A stretch of DNA of 17,005 nucleotides from DASRDU01 sp035560235 (GTDB taxonomy: Bacteria; Acidobacteriota; Blastocatellia; RBC074): NCBI GenBank assembly GCA_035560235.1, contig DATMAG010000041.1:1-17005 (forward strand), in the 5' to 3' direction. The notes under the pieces were generated by a model, which saw only the letters and a program-made list of their open reading frames with translations, ran no database searches and was not told the DNA's origin. Of the stretch, positions 6,703-13,339 are shown one piece after another (within the stretch, counting starts at the first letter, position 1; each line of letters opens with the position of its first letter). The translations under genes were made by a program, and so were the position numbers.

Positions 6703-7536
6703 ATGAACAATTCACTTCAGATCATTGACGCCTGGGCGCAACCGGCAGTGAAGGAATCCTTCGAGCGAATGCCTGAAGTCGCGCGCCTGTTCAGACAGTC
6801 AGGTTCAGCGCACCTGCTTGAAACAGGCCTGACTTCAGATCAGATCGTCGAAGCGATGGATCGCGCGGGCATTCGCACGCTGATGCTGTCGGCGTGGCAT
6901 CGTCCGGGGCAGTGGATCTTTCACAACGACCTGATTGCTGAAATGGTCAGCAATCATCCGGGTCGTTTTGTCGGAGTCGCTGCCGTCAACCTGGAAAAGC
7001 CGGTCGAAGCCGTGCGCGAACTTGAACGCGCCGTCAGAGAACTGGGCTTCAAAGCATTGCGCGTCATTCCCTGGCTCTGGAATCGCCCGCCGAATGACAG
7101 GCTCTATTACCCGCTTTACGTCAAATGCATCGAACTCGGCATTCCGTTCTGCACGCAGGTCGGGCACACCGGCCCGCTGATGCCTTCAGAAACGGGGCGG
7201 CCCGTGCCGTACCTTGACGAAGTGGCGCTGACCTTTCCCGAACTGAAGATAGTCGCCGGGCACATCGGCTTTCCCTGGACTGATGAAATGATCGGCGTGG
7301 CGTGGAAGCACGAGCATGTTTATATTGACACCTCGGCTTACCTGCCGCGTTATTACCCGCCGCAACTGCTGCATTACCTGAAAACCTATGGCCGCGCGAA
7401 GGTACTTTTCGGCACCAACTTCCCGCAGTTGTCGCTGGAAAAATGCGTGGCCCAGGTTGATGAACTCAAACTGCCTGATGACGTGCGCGCCGATTTTATG
7501 TGGAACAATGCCCGCCGCGTTTTCGGGCTTGAATAA
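6703..7536 (+). CDS. Amidohydrolase family 2 (ACMSD-like TIM-barrel) protein
   Basis: A 277-residue Amidohydrolase-2 (PF04909-type) TIM-barrel protein, the fold of ACMSD decarboxylases and sugar-lactone lactonases. H155 (QVGHTG) and H187 (VAGHIGFPW) match the conserved histidines of the barrel. The usual N-terminal DxHxH metal motif is replaced by DAWAQP (9-14), and the terminal GTDxP aspartate is N239 in FGTNFP. The protein may thus bind metal differently, or not at all, although a DxWxQ-type subgroup may exist in the family. It follows the LarA-like gene on the same strand across the 25-bp-stem hairpin, and its stop is 32 bases from the stop of the convergent enolase-superfamily gene. It has no signal peptide. 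The substrate is unknown; lactonase or decarboxylase are the main options. Confidence 0.88.
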   Translation: MNNSLQIIDAWAQPAVKESFERMPEVARLFRQSGSAHLLETGLTSDQIVEAMDRAGIRTLMLSAWHRPGQWIFHNDLIAEMVSNHPGRFVGVAAVNLEKPVEAVRELERAVRELGFKALRVIPWLWNRPPNDRLYYPLYVKCIELGIPFCTQVGHTGPLMPSETGRPVPYLDEVALTFPELKIVAGHIGFPWTDEMIGVAWKHEHVYIDTSAYLPRYYPPQLLHYLKTYGRAKVLFGTNFPQLSLEKCVAQVDELKLPDDVRADFMWNNARRVFGLE

Positions 7537-7568
7537 TTCCTGGGATAGTACCGGGAGCCTGAAAGCCG

Positions 7569-8735
7569 TCACTCTTTTGTGTGCTTCGCCACGAAATCCT
7601 CGTTGATCGTCACGCCCAGGCCGGGCCGGTCAGGAATCTGCACCTGACCGTTGATGACCTCGACCGGCTCCGCGACGAGTTCGCGCAGCAGTGGATTGAA
7701 GCCCTTCGAGTATTCGAGCGTGACGCAGTTCGGCAGCGCCGCCGCGAGTTGCATTCCCGCCGCAAAGAGAATCGCGCCGCCCCACAGATGCGGGGCCAGA
7801 GTCAGATGATGTGCTGAACCGAGGTTTGCAATGCGCATGACTTCGCTGATGCCGCCTGCAATCGCGGGGTCGGGCTGCATAATGTCAATCGCGCGCGCTG
7901 CAATGAACGGCTGAAAATCGAAGCGCGTGTAAAAGCTTTCGCCCGCCGCAATCGGAATGTCGCACGAAGCGCGCACCTCTGCCGTGCCGACTACGTCATC
8001 AACGCTGACCGGCTCTTCAAACCACGCCAGGTGACAATCCTCAACGCCGCGTGCGAAGCGCCGCGCCATTCGCACATCAAGCGTGCCGTGTGCGTCAACC
8101 ATCAGTTTTACATCCGGCCCGATGGCTTCACGCGCTGCTTTGACTCGCGCAATCGAATTTTCAACCGTGCCGTCCATCGCGCCGACGCGCATCTTGACGG
8201 CTGAATAACCTGATGAACTGATCGTCGAGAGCAGTTGCGCGCCAATGCCATTTGCATCAGCCCAGCCGCCGGAAGCGTAAGCACTGATCTGATCGCGGCA
8301 TTTGCCGCCGAGCAGGCGATAAGTCGGCACGTCGAGCGCCCGGCCCGCAATGTCCCACAAGGCCAGATCAACGCCGCTGATGGCCGACACGCGCACGCCG
8401 CGCCGCCCGACTTCGGGAAAGACACGCCCGTGCTGCAGGGCGTAATGTGCGCGACTGCCGCTGTACATCTTCTCCCACAATCTGACGGGGCTGCGCGGGT
8501 CTTCACCAATGAGTAATTCGCGCAGTTCAGTATTGATCGTGGTCACAACTGCGGCGTAATGGCCCGCGCTGCCGACCGCGATTTTGGCTTCGCCGTAGCC
8601 GCTGATACCTTCATCGGTGTCAATTCTGACGAGCGCCGTGTCAAAGGTCGTGAGGCGACCAAAATCGCTGATGTGCTGACCTGATTCGGGAATCTCGCAG
8701 CGCAGCCAGCGCGCTTCAACCTGTGTGATTTTCAT
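7569..8735 (-). CDS. Mandelate racemase/muconate lactonizing enzyme family protein (enolase superfamily)
   Basis: A 388-residue enolase-superfamily enzyme, which abstracts the alpha proton of a carboxylate substrate and stabilises the enolate on Mg2+. Magnesium ligands are D214 (MVDAHG), E240 (AWFEEP) and E266 (AAGESF). The D289-H316 pair (QPDPA and LAPHLWGG) has the 27-residue spacing of the mandelate racemase Asp-His dyad, and E341 follows in TLEYS. The second-strand motif reads K181-M-R183 rather than KxK. This fits the MR subgroup, where most members are sugar-acid dehydratases. I chose the ATG at 8735 because MKITQVEARW is the canonical N-terminus. The frame extends to 8792, but the extra 19 codons lie mostly in the spacer palindrome. 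The Shine-Dalgarno sequence is weak. Confidence 0.92.
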   Translation of the reverse strand: MKITQVEARWLRCEIPESGQHISDFGRLTTFDTALVRIDTDEGISGYGEAKIAVGSAGHYAAVVTTINTELRELLIGEDPRSPVRLWEKMYSGSRAHYALQHGRVFPEVGRRGVRVSAISGVDLALWDIAGRALDVPTYRLLGGKCRDQISAYASGGWADANGIGAQLLSTISSSGYSAVKMRVGAMDGTVENSIARVKAAREAIGPDVKLMVDAHGTLDVRMARRFARGVEDCHLAWFEEPVSVDDVVGTAEVRASCDIPIAAGESFYTRFDFQPFIAARAIDIMQPDPAIAGGISEVMRIANLGSAHHLTLAPHLWGGAILFAAGMQLAAALPNCVTLEYSKGFNPLLRELVAEPVEVINGQVQIPDRPGLGVTINEDFVAKHTKE

Positions 8736-8771
8736 AAGACGATAAGGCGGAAGGGAACTGCTCTCAGGCTC

Positions 8772-8886
8772 AGCAGCGAGATGACGGAACAAACGAAAAG
8801 AACGGAAAGAAGGGAAGGTTTCAGACTGTGTTCAGGTCTGGTTTCGTCTGTTCCGTTCTTTTCGTTTGTTCCGTCATCTCGCTGCT
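8772..8886. repeat. Perfect 36-bp-stem inverted repeat in a divergent spacer
   Basis: Bases 8772-8807 and 8851-8886 are perfect reverse complements over 36 bp, with a 43-base loop that contains its own small stem (CAGAC at 8822-8826 with GTCTG at 8836-8840). The repeat sits between two divergent genes, so it is not in a terminator position. Each arm carries an ATG, so frames on both strands open with the same seven residues (MFRHLAA), which produces two spurious gene extensions. Confidence 0.93.
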
Positions 8887-8915
8887 TCTGAATTTGATAA
8901 CTTCGCGCGATCCGG

Positions 8916-8940
8916 TTTACAACGGCGCGGGCATTATATT
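8916..8940 (+). promoter_or_regulatory. Weak promoter candidate upstream of the esterase gene
   Basis: TATATT at 8935-8940 matches five of six bases of a -10 box and lies 36 bases before the ATG at 8977. TTTACA at 8916-8921 matches five of six bases of a -35 box, but the 13-base spacing is too short for a standard sigma-70 promoter. It is recorded only as an AT-rich candidate in otherwise GC-rich DNA. Confidence 0.22.
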
Positions 8941-8976
8941 AGCTTCAGCGCGCAAACAGAAAAGGCGTTGATTCAG

Positions 8977-9810
8977 ATGAGTTCCGGCAGTTCCGCTTCG
9001 CACCACGATGATCCGCGACACCAGCACACGCTGACGGGTGACATTCGCCTGCACAGACATTTTCATTCACGCTTTCTGAAGGCCCGCGATGTGATCGTGT
9101 ACCTGCCGCCGCAGTACGAAGAGGAACAGCAGCGCCGCTTTCCGGTGCTCTATCTGCAGGACGGACAGAACCTGTTTGACGGCGCGACTTCATTCATTCC
9201 GGGCCGTGAGTGGCAGTGCGATGAAACGGCGCAGCGCCTGATTACGGCGAATAAGATCGAGCCGCTGATCATCGTCGGCATTTACAACACGGGCGAAAGC
9301 CGCGCTGATGAGTACACGCCGACCAGAGTGGCGAAGCTGAAGGCGGGTGGCAAAGCCGATCAGTACGGACGTCTGATCGTTGAGGAACTGAAACCTTTCA
9401 TTGATGAACAGTACCGCACGCTCAACGAAGCTGAAAACACGGGCCTGGGAGGCGCCTCGCTCGGCGGGCTGGTGAGTCTGCATCTCGGACTCTCATATCC
9501 GCAGGTGTTTGGCAAACTCGCCATTATGTCTCCGTCGGTCTGGTGGGATAACGGTGTCATTCTGCGCGAGGTCGAGCAGCTTTCGCACAAGACCGCACAG
9601 CGCATCTGGCTCGATGCCGGAACGAAGGAGGGCGGGATGATGGTTCACAATGCGCGCCTGCTGTGCGAGGCGCTGACCGTGAAGGGCTGGCAGCGCGGAG
9701 TTGATCTGCATTACCACGAAGCGCGCGGCGCAGGTCACGATGAAACTTCGTGGGGGCGCCGATTCGACAGGGTGCTGAAATTTCTCTTTCCGCGCAGACG
9801 GCGAAGCTGA
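8977..9810 (+). CDS. Putative esterase, alpha/beta hydrolase (enterochelin esterase-like)
   Basis: A 277-residue alpha/beta hydrolase of the putative esterase family (PF00756-type, Fes/YbbA-like). The core shows YLQDGQNLFD (59-68), the nucleophile elbow GGASLGG with S161, and the histidine H254 in GAGHDETSW. An acidic residue in LDAGTKEGG (212-220) is the likely third triad member. Members hydrolyse esters such as enterobactin, feruloyl or S-formylglutathione-type substrates; which one applies here cannot be told. I prefer the ATG at 8977 because the frame upstream to 8866 starts inside the right arm of the spacer inverted repeat and encodes no conserved sequence. The start lacks a strong Shine-Dalgarno sequence. 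No signal peptide is evident with this start. It is divergent from the enolase-superfamily gene. Confidence 0.88.
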   Translation: MSSGSSASHHDDPRHQHTLTGDIRLHRHFHSRFLKARDVIVYLPPQYEEEQQRRFPVLYLQDGQNLFDGATSFIPGREWQCDETAQRLITANKIEPLIIVGIYNTGESRADEYTPTRVAKLKAGGKADQYGRLIVEELKPFIDEQYRTLNEAENTGLGGASLGGLVSLHLGLSYPQVFGKLAIMSPSVWWDNGVILREVEQLSHKTAQRIWLDAGTKEGGMMVHNARLLCEALTVKGWQRGVDLHYHEARGAGHDETSWGRRFDRVLKFLFPRRRRS

Positions 9811-9872
9811 CTGCTTGACTCGCTTCACGCAACGGGCAGAATATCCATCTGCACCTGCTGGCATTCAGGCAC

Positions 9873-9916
9873 GGGACTTTGTGACAGGGCACTCGCTCAC
9901 GCTCGCGTACTGTACC
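9873..9916 (+). repeat. Half-copy of the 6649-6691 palindromic element
   Basis: This 44-base stretch matches the loop plus right arm of the hairpin at 6621-6689 (compare 6649-6691), sharing GGGACT, GACAGG, CTCGCTCACGCTCGCG and ACTGT with a few substitutions. The matching left arm is missing, so no long stem can form. It lies in the spacer between the esterase and the M20 amidohydrolase genes. It shows that the element exists in more than one copy and that copies decay or are truncated. Confidence 0.75.
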
Positions 9917-9971
9917 GGTGCGGACTGCTCTGATTTAATCTGTCATCACAGTTCATCACGCATCACTGACC

Positions 9972-10004
9972 ATCGCTGCGGGTTTTGAAATTATACGCAG
10001 CGAT
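9972..10004 (+). promoter_or_regulatory. Hairpin or operator-like dyad immediately before the ribosome binding site
   Basis: ATCGCTGCG at 9972-9980 and CGCAGCGAT at 9996-10004 form a perfect 9-bp dyad around a 15-base AT-rich loop (TTTTGAAATTATA). It ends three bases before GGAGG (10008-10012), the Shine-Dalgarno sequence of the M20 gene. In DNA it could be an operator overlapping a promoter; in RNA it could be a stem that affects ribosome access. Both roles are inference. Confidence 0.4.
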
Positions 10005-10019
10005 TCCGGAGGCTTCTCA

Positions 10020-11633
10020 ATGACAAGGCTCAAAAGGCTTGCTCTGGTTTTTCTGGCGCTGTCGCTCGCGCCTTCAATGACTGCGCGGTCGCAGCAGACC
10101 GGCACATCGCCCGATCTGGCGGAACTCAAACGCGAAGCTGTCAGCGAAGTGGACAGGCTGCAGAAACTGACGCAGGAGATGGTGGACAGCATCTTCAGTT
10201 TCAGCGAACTCGGCTTTCAGGAATACGAGACGAGCAGATACGTCACCGGCATCCTTGAAAAGAACGGCTTCAAAATCGAACGCGGAGTTGCGGGAATGCC
10301 GACCGCGTGGGTGGCAAGCTATGGCTCAGGCAAGCCGGTCATCGGGTTTATGACCGACATAGACTGCATTCCGCGCGCGTCACAGAAACCGGGCGTGGCT
10401 TATCACGATCCGATCATCGAAGGCGCGCCCGGTCACGGTGAAGGCCACAATTCAGGCCAGGCCGTGAATGTCACCGCTGCGCTGGTGCTCAAAAAAATGA
10501 TGGAGAAATACAAACTGCCCGGCACGATCAGACTCTATCCGGGCGTCGCTGAGGAACTCGTCGCGACCAAGGCTTTCTTCGTGCGCGCCGGATTATTCAA
10601 GGACATGGACATTATGCTCGGCTGCCACGTTGACAGCGATTTTGCGACCAACTACGGGCAGCCGGAACACAACAGCGGGCTGGTTTCGGTGCAGTATTTC
10701 TTTCACGGCAAAGCGGCGCACGCGGCTGGCGCGCCGTGGTCCGGTCGCAGCGCGCTCGATGCCGTTGAACTGATGAACATCGGCTGGAATTATCGCCGCG
10801 AGCATCTGCGTTTGCAGCAGCGTTCGCATTACGTAGTCGTCAACGGCGGCGATCAGCCGAATGTCGTGCCTTCAGAAGCCTCGGTCTGGTACTACTTCCG
10901 CGAACTCGATTACCCGAAGATCAAAGACCTTTACGAACTCGGCAACAAAATGGCGCAGGCTGCGGCGATGATGACCGACACGACTGTCACGCAGCGCGTG
11001 GTCGGTTCCGCGTGGCCGAATCATTTCAACAAGACCGTGGCCGAAGTGCAGCAGAAAAACATCGAAGCCGTCGGCATGCCCGAATGGAGCGAAGCCGATC
11101 AGACGCTGGCCAAAGCCTTGCAAAAAGAGATTGGCGCAAAGGTCGAAGGACTGAAGACAAAGGTCAAGGCAATCGAAAAGCCGAAGGATCAGGTACTCGG
11201 CGGCGGCTCTGACGATGTTGGCGACATTTCGTGGAACCTGCCGATGGTCTACCTGCGCTTCCCGGCGAACATCCCGAACCTGCCCGGCCACAGCTGGGAA
11301 AACGCGATTGCGATGGCCACGCCGATTGCGCACAAAGGCTCAACCGCCGGAGCCAAAGTGCAGGCCATGACCGCGCTCGATTTTCTGCTCAATCCCGAAC
11401 TGATCAAACAGGCGTGGGACTATTTCAATAACGTGCAGACCAAAGAGATCAAATATCAGCCGCTGATCAATCCGTCCGACACGCCTGCGGTTGAACTCAA
11501 CCGGGAGAAGATGGAGAAGTTCAGGCCTGAACTGAAGAAGCTCTATTACGATCCGGCGAAGTACAAAACCTATCTCGATCAGCTTGGGATCAAATATCCG
11601 ACGGTCAGAGCAAGCAGCGCCGAGAACCGATAA
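10020..11633 (+). CDS. Exported M20-family amidohydrolase, AbgB-like (p-aminobenzoyl-glutamate hydrolase subunit B type)
   Basis: A 537-residue M20 metallopeptidase/amidohydrolase. Residues 1-24 form a Sec-type signal peptide (TRLKRLALVFLALSLAPSM, then TARSQ), so it is probably periplasmic. The conserved FSELGFQEYET (61-71) is followed by D113 (GFMTDIDCIP), the metal-binding block APGHGEGHN with H139 and H143, the catalytic/ligand glutamates E178-E179 (GVAEEL) and H203 (LGCHVD). These are the usual dinuclear-zinc landmarks, although the usual GHxCGH cysteine is E141. A lid/dimerisation domain lies between about residues 220 and 350. Length exceeds the typical 430-480 residues because of a roughly 70-residue C-terminal extension. 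The start is supported by GGAGG seven bases upstream. It may cleave amide bonds of folate-like or acyl-amino-acid compounds; the substrate is inference. Confidence 0.9.
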   Translation: MTRLKRLALVFLALSLAPSMTARSQQTGTSPDLAELKREAVSEVDRLQKLTQEMVDSIFSFSELGFQEYETSRYVTGILEKNGFKIERGVAGMPTAWVASYGSGKPVIGFMTDIDCIPRASQKPGVAYHDPIIEGAPGHGEGHNSGQAVNVTAALVLKKMMEKYKLPGTIRLYPGVAEELVATKAFFVRAGLFKDMDIMLGCHVDSDFATNYGQPEHNSGLVSVQYFFHGKAAHAAGAPWSGRSALDAVELMNIGWNYRREHLRLQQRSHYVVVNGGDQPNVVPSEASVWYYFRELDYPKIKDLYELGNKMAQAAAMMTDTTVTQRVVGSAWPNHFNKTVAEVQQKNIEAVGMPEWSEADQTLAKALQKEIGAKVEGLKTKVKAIEKPKDQVLGGGSDDVGDISWNLPMVYLRFPANIPNLPGHSWENAIAMATPIAHKGSTAGAKVQAMTALDFLLNPELIKQAWDYFNNVQTKEIKYQPLINPSDTPAVELNREKMEKFRPELKKLYYDPAKYKTYLDQLGIKYPTVRASSAENR

Positions 11634-11655
11634 ATGAATATCAGGAGCATTCACG

Positions 11656-12060
11656 ATGAGTCTTGAAAACAACAAGCAACTGGCGCGCAGATTTTTCGAC
11701 TGTTTCAGTTCAAACGATGTTGCCGCCGGGCTGAACCTGCTGAGCGACGATGCGACGTGGTGGATTGCCGGAAAGCCTGAGCAACTGCCTGCGGCTGGCA
11801 GTCACAGCAAAAAGAAGATCGCCCGCCTGTTTCAGACAATGGCTGGTCAGTTGCCTGACGGGCTGAAGATGACCGTCAAAAGCCTGATTGCCGAGGGCGA
11901 CAGGGTGGCGCTCGAAGTGGAATCGCTCGGACGCCTGCAGAACGGTCGCGTTTACAATCAGCAGTATCACTTCCTGGTCACAATCCGCGACGAGAAGATT
12001 TGTGCGGTCAAAGAGTACCTTGACACGCAGCATGTCTTCTCCACATGGTTTCAGAGCTGA
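11656..12060 (+). CDS. SnoaL-like/NTF2-fold ketosteroid-isomerase family protein
   Basis: A 134-residue protein of the NTF2/SnoaL superfamily. It has the typical N-terminal helix NNKQLARRFFDCFSSNDVAA, the DDATWWIAG strand (31-39) and a C-terminal sheet ending KEYLDTQHVFSTWF. Such small cone-shaped proteins act as isomerases, cyclases, hydrolases or ligand-binding partners; no catalytic pair is clear enough to name a reaction. No signal peptide is seen. AGGAG at 11643-11647 lies eight bases before the ATG. The gene starts 22 bases after the M20 gene on the same strand, so the two are likely cotranscribed. A strong hairpin follows its stop. Confidence 0.82.
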   Translation: MSLENNKQLARRFFDCFSSNDVAAGLNLLSDDATWWIAGKPEQLPAAGSHSKKKIARLFQTMAGQLPDGLKMTVKSLIAEGDRVALEVESLGRLQNGRVYNQQYHFLVTIRDEKICAVKEYLDTQHVFSTWFQS

Positions 12061-12116
12061 ACTGTGTCAGACAGTCTGTCAGCTTCGAAACTCTGGTTGA
12101 AACAGACTCTTCCGCC

Positions 12117-12201
12117 AGACGGCGTTCGGAGTTCCAGCTTCAGCTGGTCAGGCTTCATTCGCAAAGACGGCCAGCTGAAGCTGGAACTCCGAACGCCGTC
12201 T
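12117..12201. repeat. Perfect 31-bp-stem inverted repeat
   Basis: Bases 12117-12147 and 12171-12201 are perfect reverse complements (31 bp) with a 23-base loop. The inner part of each arm (CCAGCTGAAGCTGG) is itself a near-palindrome, so cruciforms on two scales are possible. It lies in the 174-base spacer between the SnoaL-like and SGNH-hydrolase genes, which point the same way. No T tract follows. Confidence 0.93.
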
Positions 12202-12234
12202 CTCAGCGACTCCCGATTTACTCAATGAGCTCGA

Positions 12235-13098
12235 ATGAATGATTCTCGATCCTCACGTCAATGTTTACTGACAGTTCTGCTTGCGCTCGTGCTGCTGCCT
12301 GGCTTTGCAGTGCCGCAATCAGGGGGCAAAGGCGCAGCGGCGCGCAAACTGCGCGTGCTGTTTATCGGCAACAGCTATACCTGTTTCAATAATCTGCCGC
12401 AGATGCTGGAAGGACTGGCAGCGTCGGCGCACGCGAGCCGGAAGCTTGAAACCGGGATGGTGACGGTGGGCGGGGCGACGCTGCGGCGACACTGGGAGGA
12501 TGGCCGGGCGCTTGAAGTCATAAGGCGCGGCGGCTGGGATTATGTCGTGCTGCAGGAACAAAGCACACTCGGCCCGTCGCAGATGGTCAGCGGAAGAATT
12601 ACGATCAGCGATCCAAAGGCCTTTCATGAAACAGTGCGGCTCTTTGATGCCGAAATCAGAAAGGCGGGCGCAAAGACCGTCCTCTTTCTGACCTGGGCGC
12701 GACAGAATCAGCCCGAAGATCAGGCGAAACTCAATGAGGCTTACCTGACGATTGCCGGAGAACTCAAAGCCCTGGTCGCGCCGGTCGGCCCGGCCTGGGA
12801 AGAAGCGCTGAAAAAGAACCCGCAGCTTCAGCTTCATCTGCCGGACAAAAGTCATCCGTCGCCGGGCGGCACGTACCTGGCTGCCTGCGTTTTTTACTCG
12901 CTGCTCTATCACAAAAGCGCAGCCGGATTGCCGGGCACGCTGACCGGCGACCGGGTCGAAGTGACGGGGAAGGTCATCAGCAGTCAGAACGGCGCTGGCC
13001 GCAAATCAGAACTCGTCAGCCTGAGCGCACCTGAAGCAGCAATGTTGCAGCAGATCGCCTGGCAGACGCTCAGTGCGGCAGATTCGGTGAAGCGATGA
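12235..13098 (+). CDS. Exported SGNH/GDSL-type hydrolase
   Basis: A 287-residue SGNH-hydrolase-fold protein with a signal peptide (hydrophobic core about residues 10-26, LLTVLLALVLLPGFAVP), so it is probably periplasmic or secreted. Block I is FIGNSYT with nucleophile S47, block II is VGGATL (78-83), and block V is DKSHPSPGG with D204 and H207. Block III appears as LQEQS (106-110). Together these give the Ser-His-Asp arrangement of esterases and acetylesterases of this fold. The substrate is unknown; removal of acetyl or other ester groups from polysaccharides is common in the family. The last codon overlaps the ATG of the next small gene (ATGA at 13095-13098), so the two are translationally coupled. 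Confidence 0.85.
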   Translation: MNDSRSSRQCLLTVLLALVLLPGFAVPQSGGKGAAARKLRVLFIGNSYTCFNNLPQMLEGLAASAHASRKLETGMVTVGGATLRRHWEDGRALEVIRRGGWDYVVLQEQSTLGPSQMVSGRITISDPKAFHETVRLFDAEIRKAGAKTVLFLTWARQNQPEDQAKLNEAYLTIAGELKALVAPVGPAWEEALKKNPQLQLHLPDKSHPSPGGTYLAACVFYSLLYHKSAAGLPGTLTGDRVEVTGKVISSQNGAGRKSELVSLSAPEAAMLQQIAWQTLSAADSVKR

Positions 13099-13304
13099 AA
13101 CGCGAGAGCGAAAACCGGCGGGTTGAAGTTCGCTGTCCTGACTGCGGCCTGACGATTGAGAACGTCACAGCGGAGGCGATGGTTTACTGCCGCACGTGCC
13201 GGAAGTGGTGCCGCGAAGGGGAGGCGACTGCGAGAGCGGCAACGCAGCCTCGAAGCAGCGCCCCGCCGAAACCGAAGCGACAGCGCCCACCGCGCTGTCA
13301 TTGA
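13095..13304 (+). CDS. Small zinc-ribbon protein of unknown function
   Basis: A 69-residue protein with two CxxC knuckles, CPDC at 14-17 and CRTC at 32-35, spaced as in a zinc ribbon. A basic, proline- and alanine-rich tail runs from about residue 42 to the end. The ATG shares ATGA with the stop of the SGNH-hydrolase gene, a good sign of real translation. The tail overlaps a spurious upstream extension of the next gene's frame, but ends 35 bases before that gene's chosen start at 13340. The function is not recognisable; a nucleic-acid or protein-binding role would be a guess. Confidence 0.6.
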   Translation: MKRESENRRVEVRCPDCGLTIENVTAEAMVYCRTCRKWCREGEATARAATQPRSSAPPKPKRQRPPRCH

Positions 13305-13339
13305 CTCAGCGAAGTAACTCTGCGGCTGGCAGGCTGAAG

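Noticed and set aside
8736..8792. Extension of the enolase-superfamily gene to the ATG at 8792
   Set aside because: The extra 19 residues lie mostly in the left arm of the inverted repeat, while MKITQVEARW is a canonical family start.
8866..8976. Extension of the esterase gene to the ATG at 8866
   Set aside because: It begins in the right arm of the same inverted repeat and mirrors the false start on the other strand.
12319..12912. A 197-residue minus-strand open frame
   Set aside because: It is antisense to the SGNH hydrolase, whose signal peptide and catalytic blocks are clear.
13196..13339. Upstream extension of the sarcosine-oxidase-like gene
   Set aside because: It overlaps the zinc-ribbon gene and would bury the twin-arginine/lipobox leader inside the protein.
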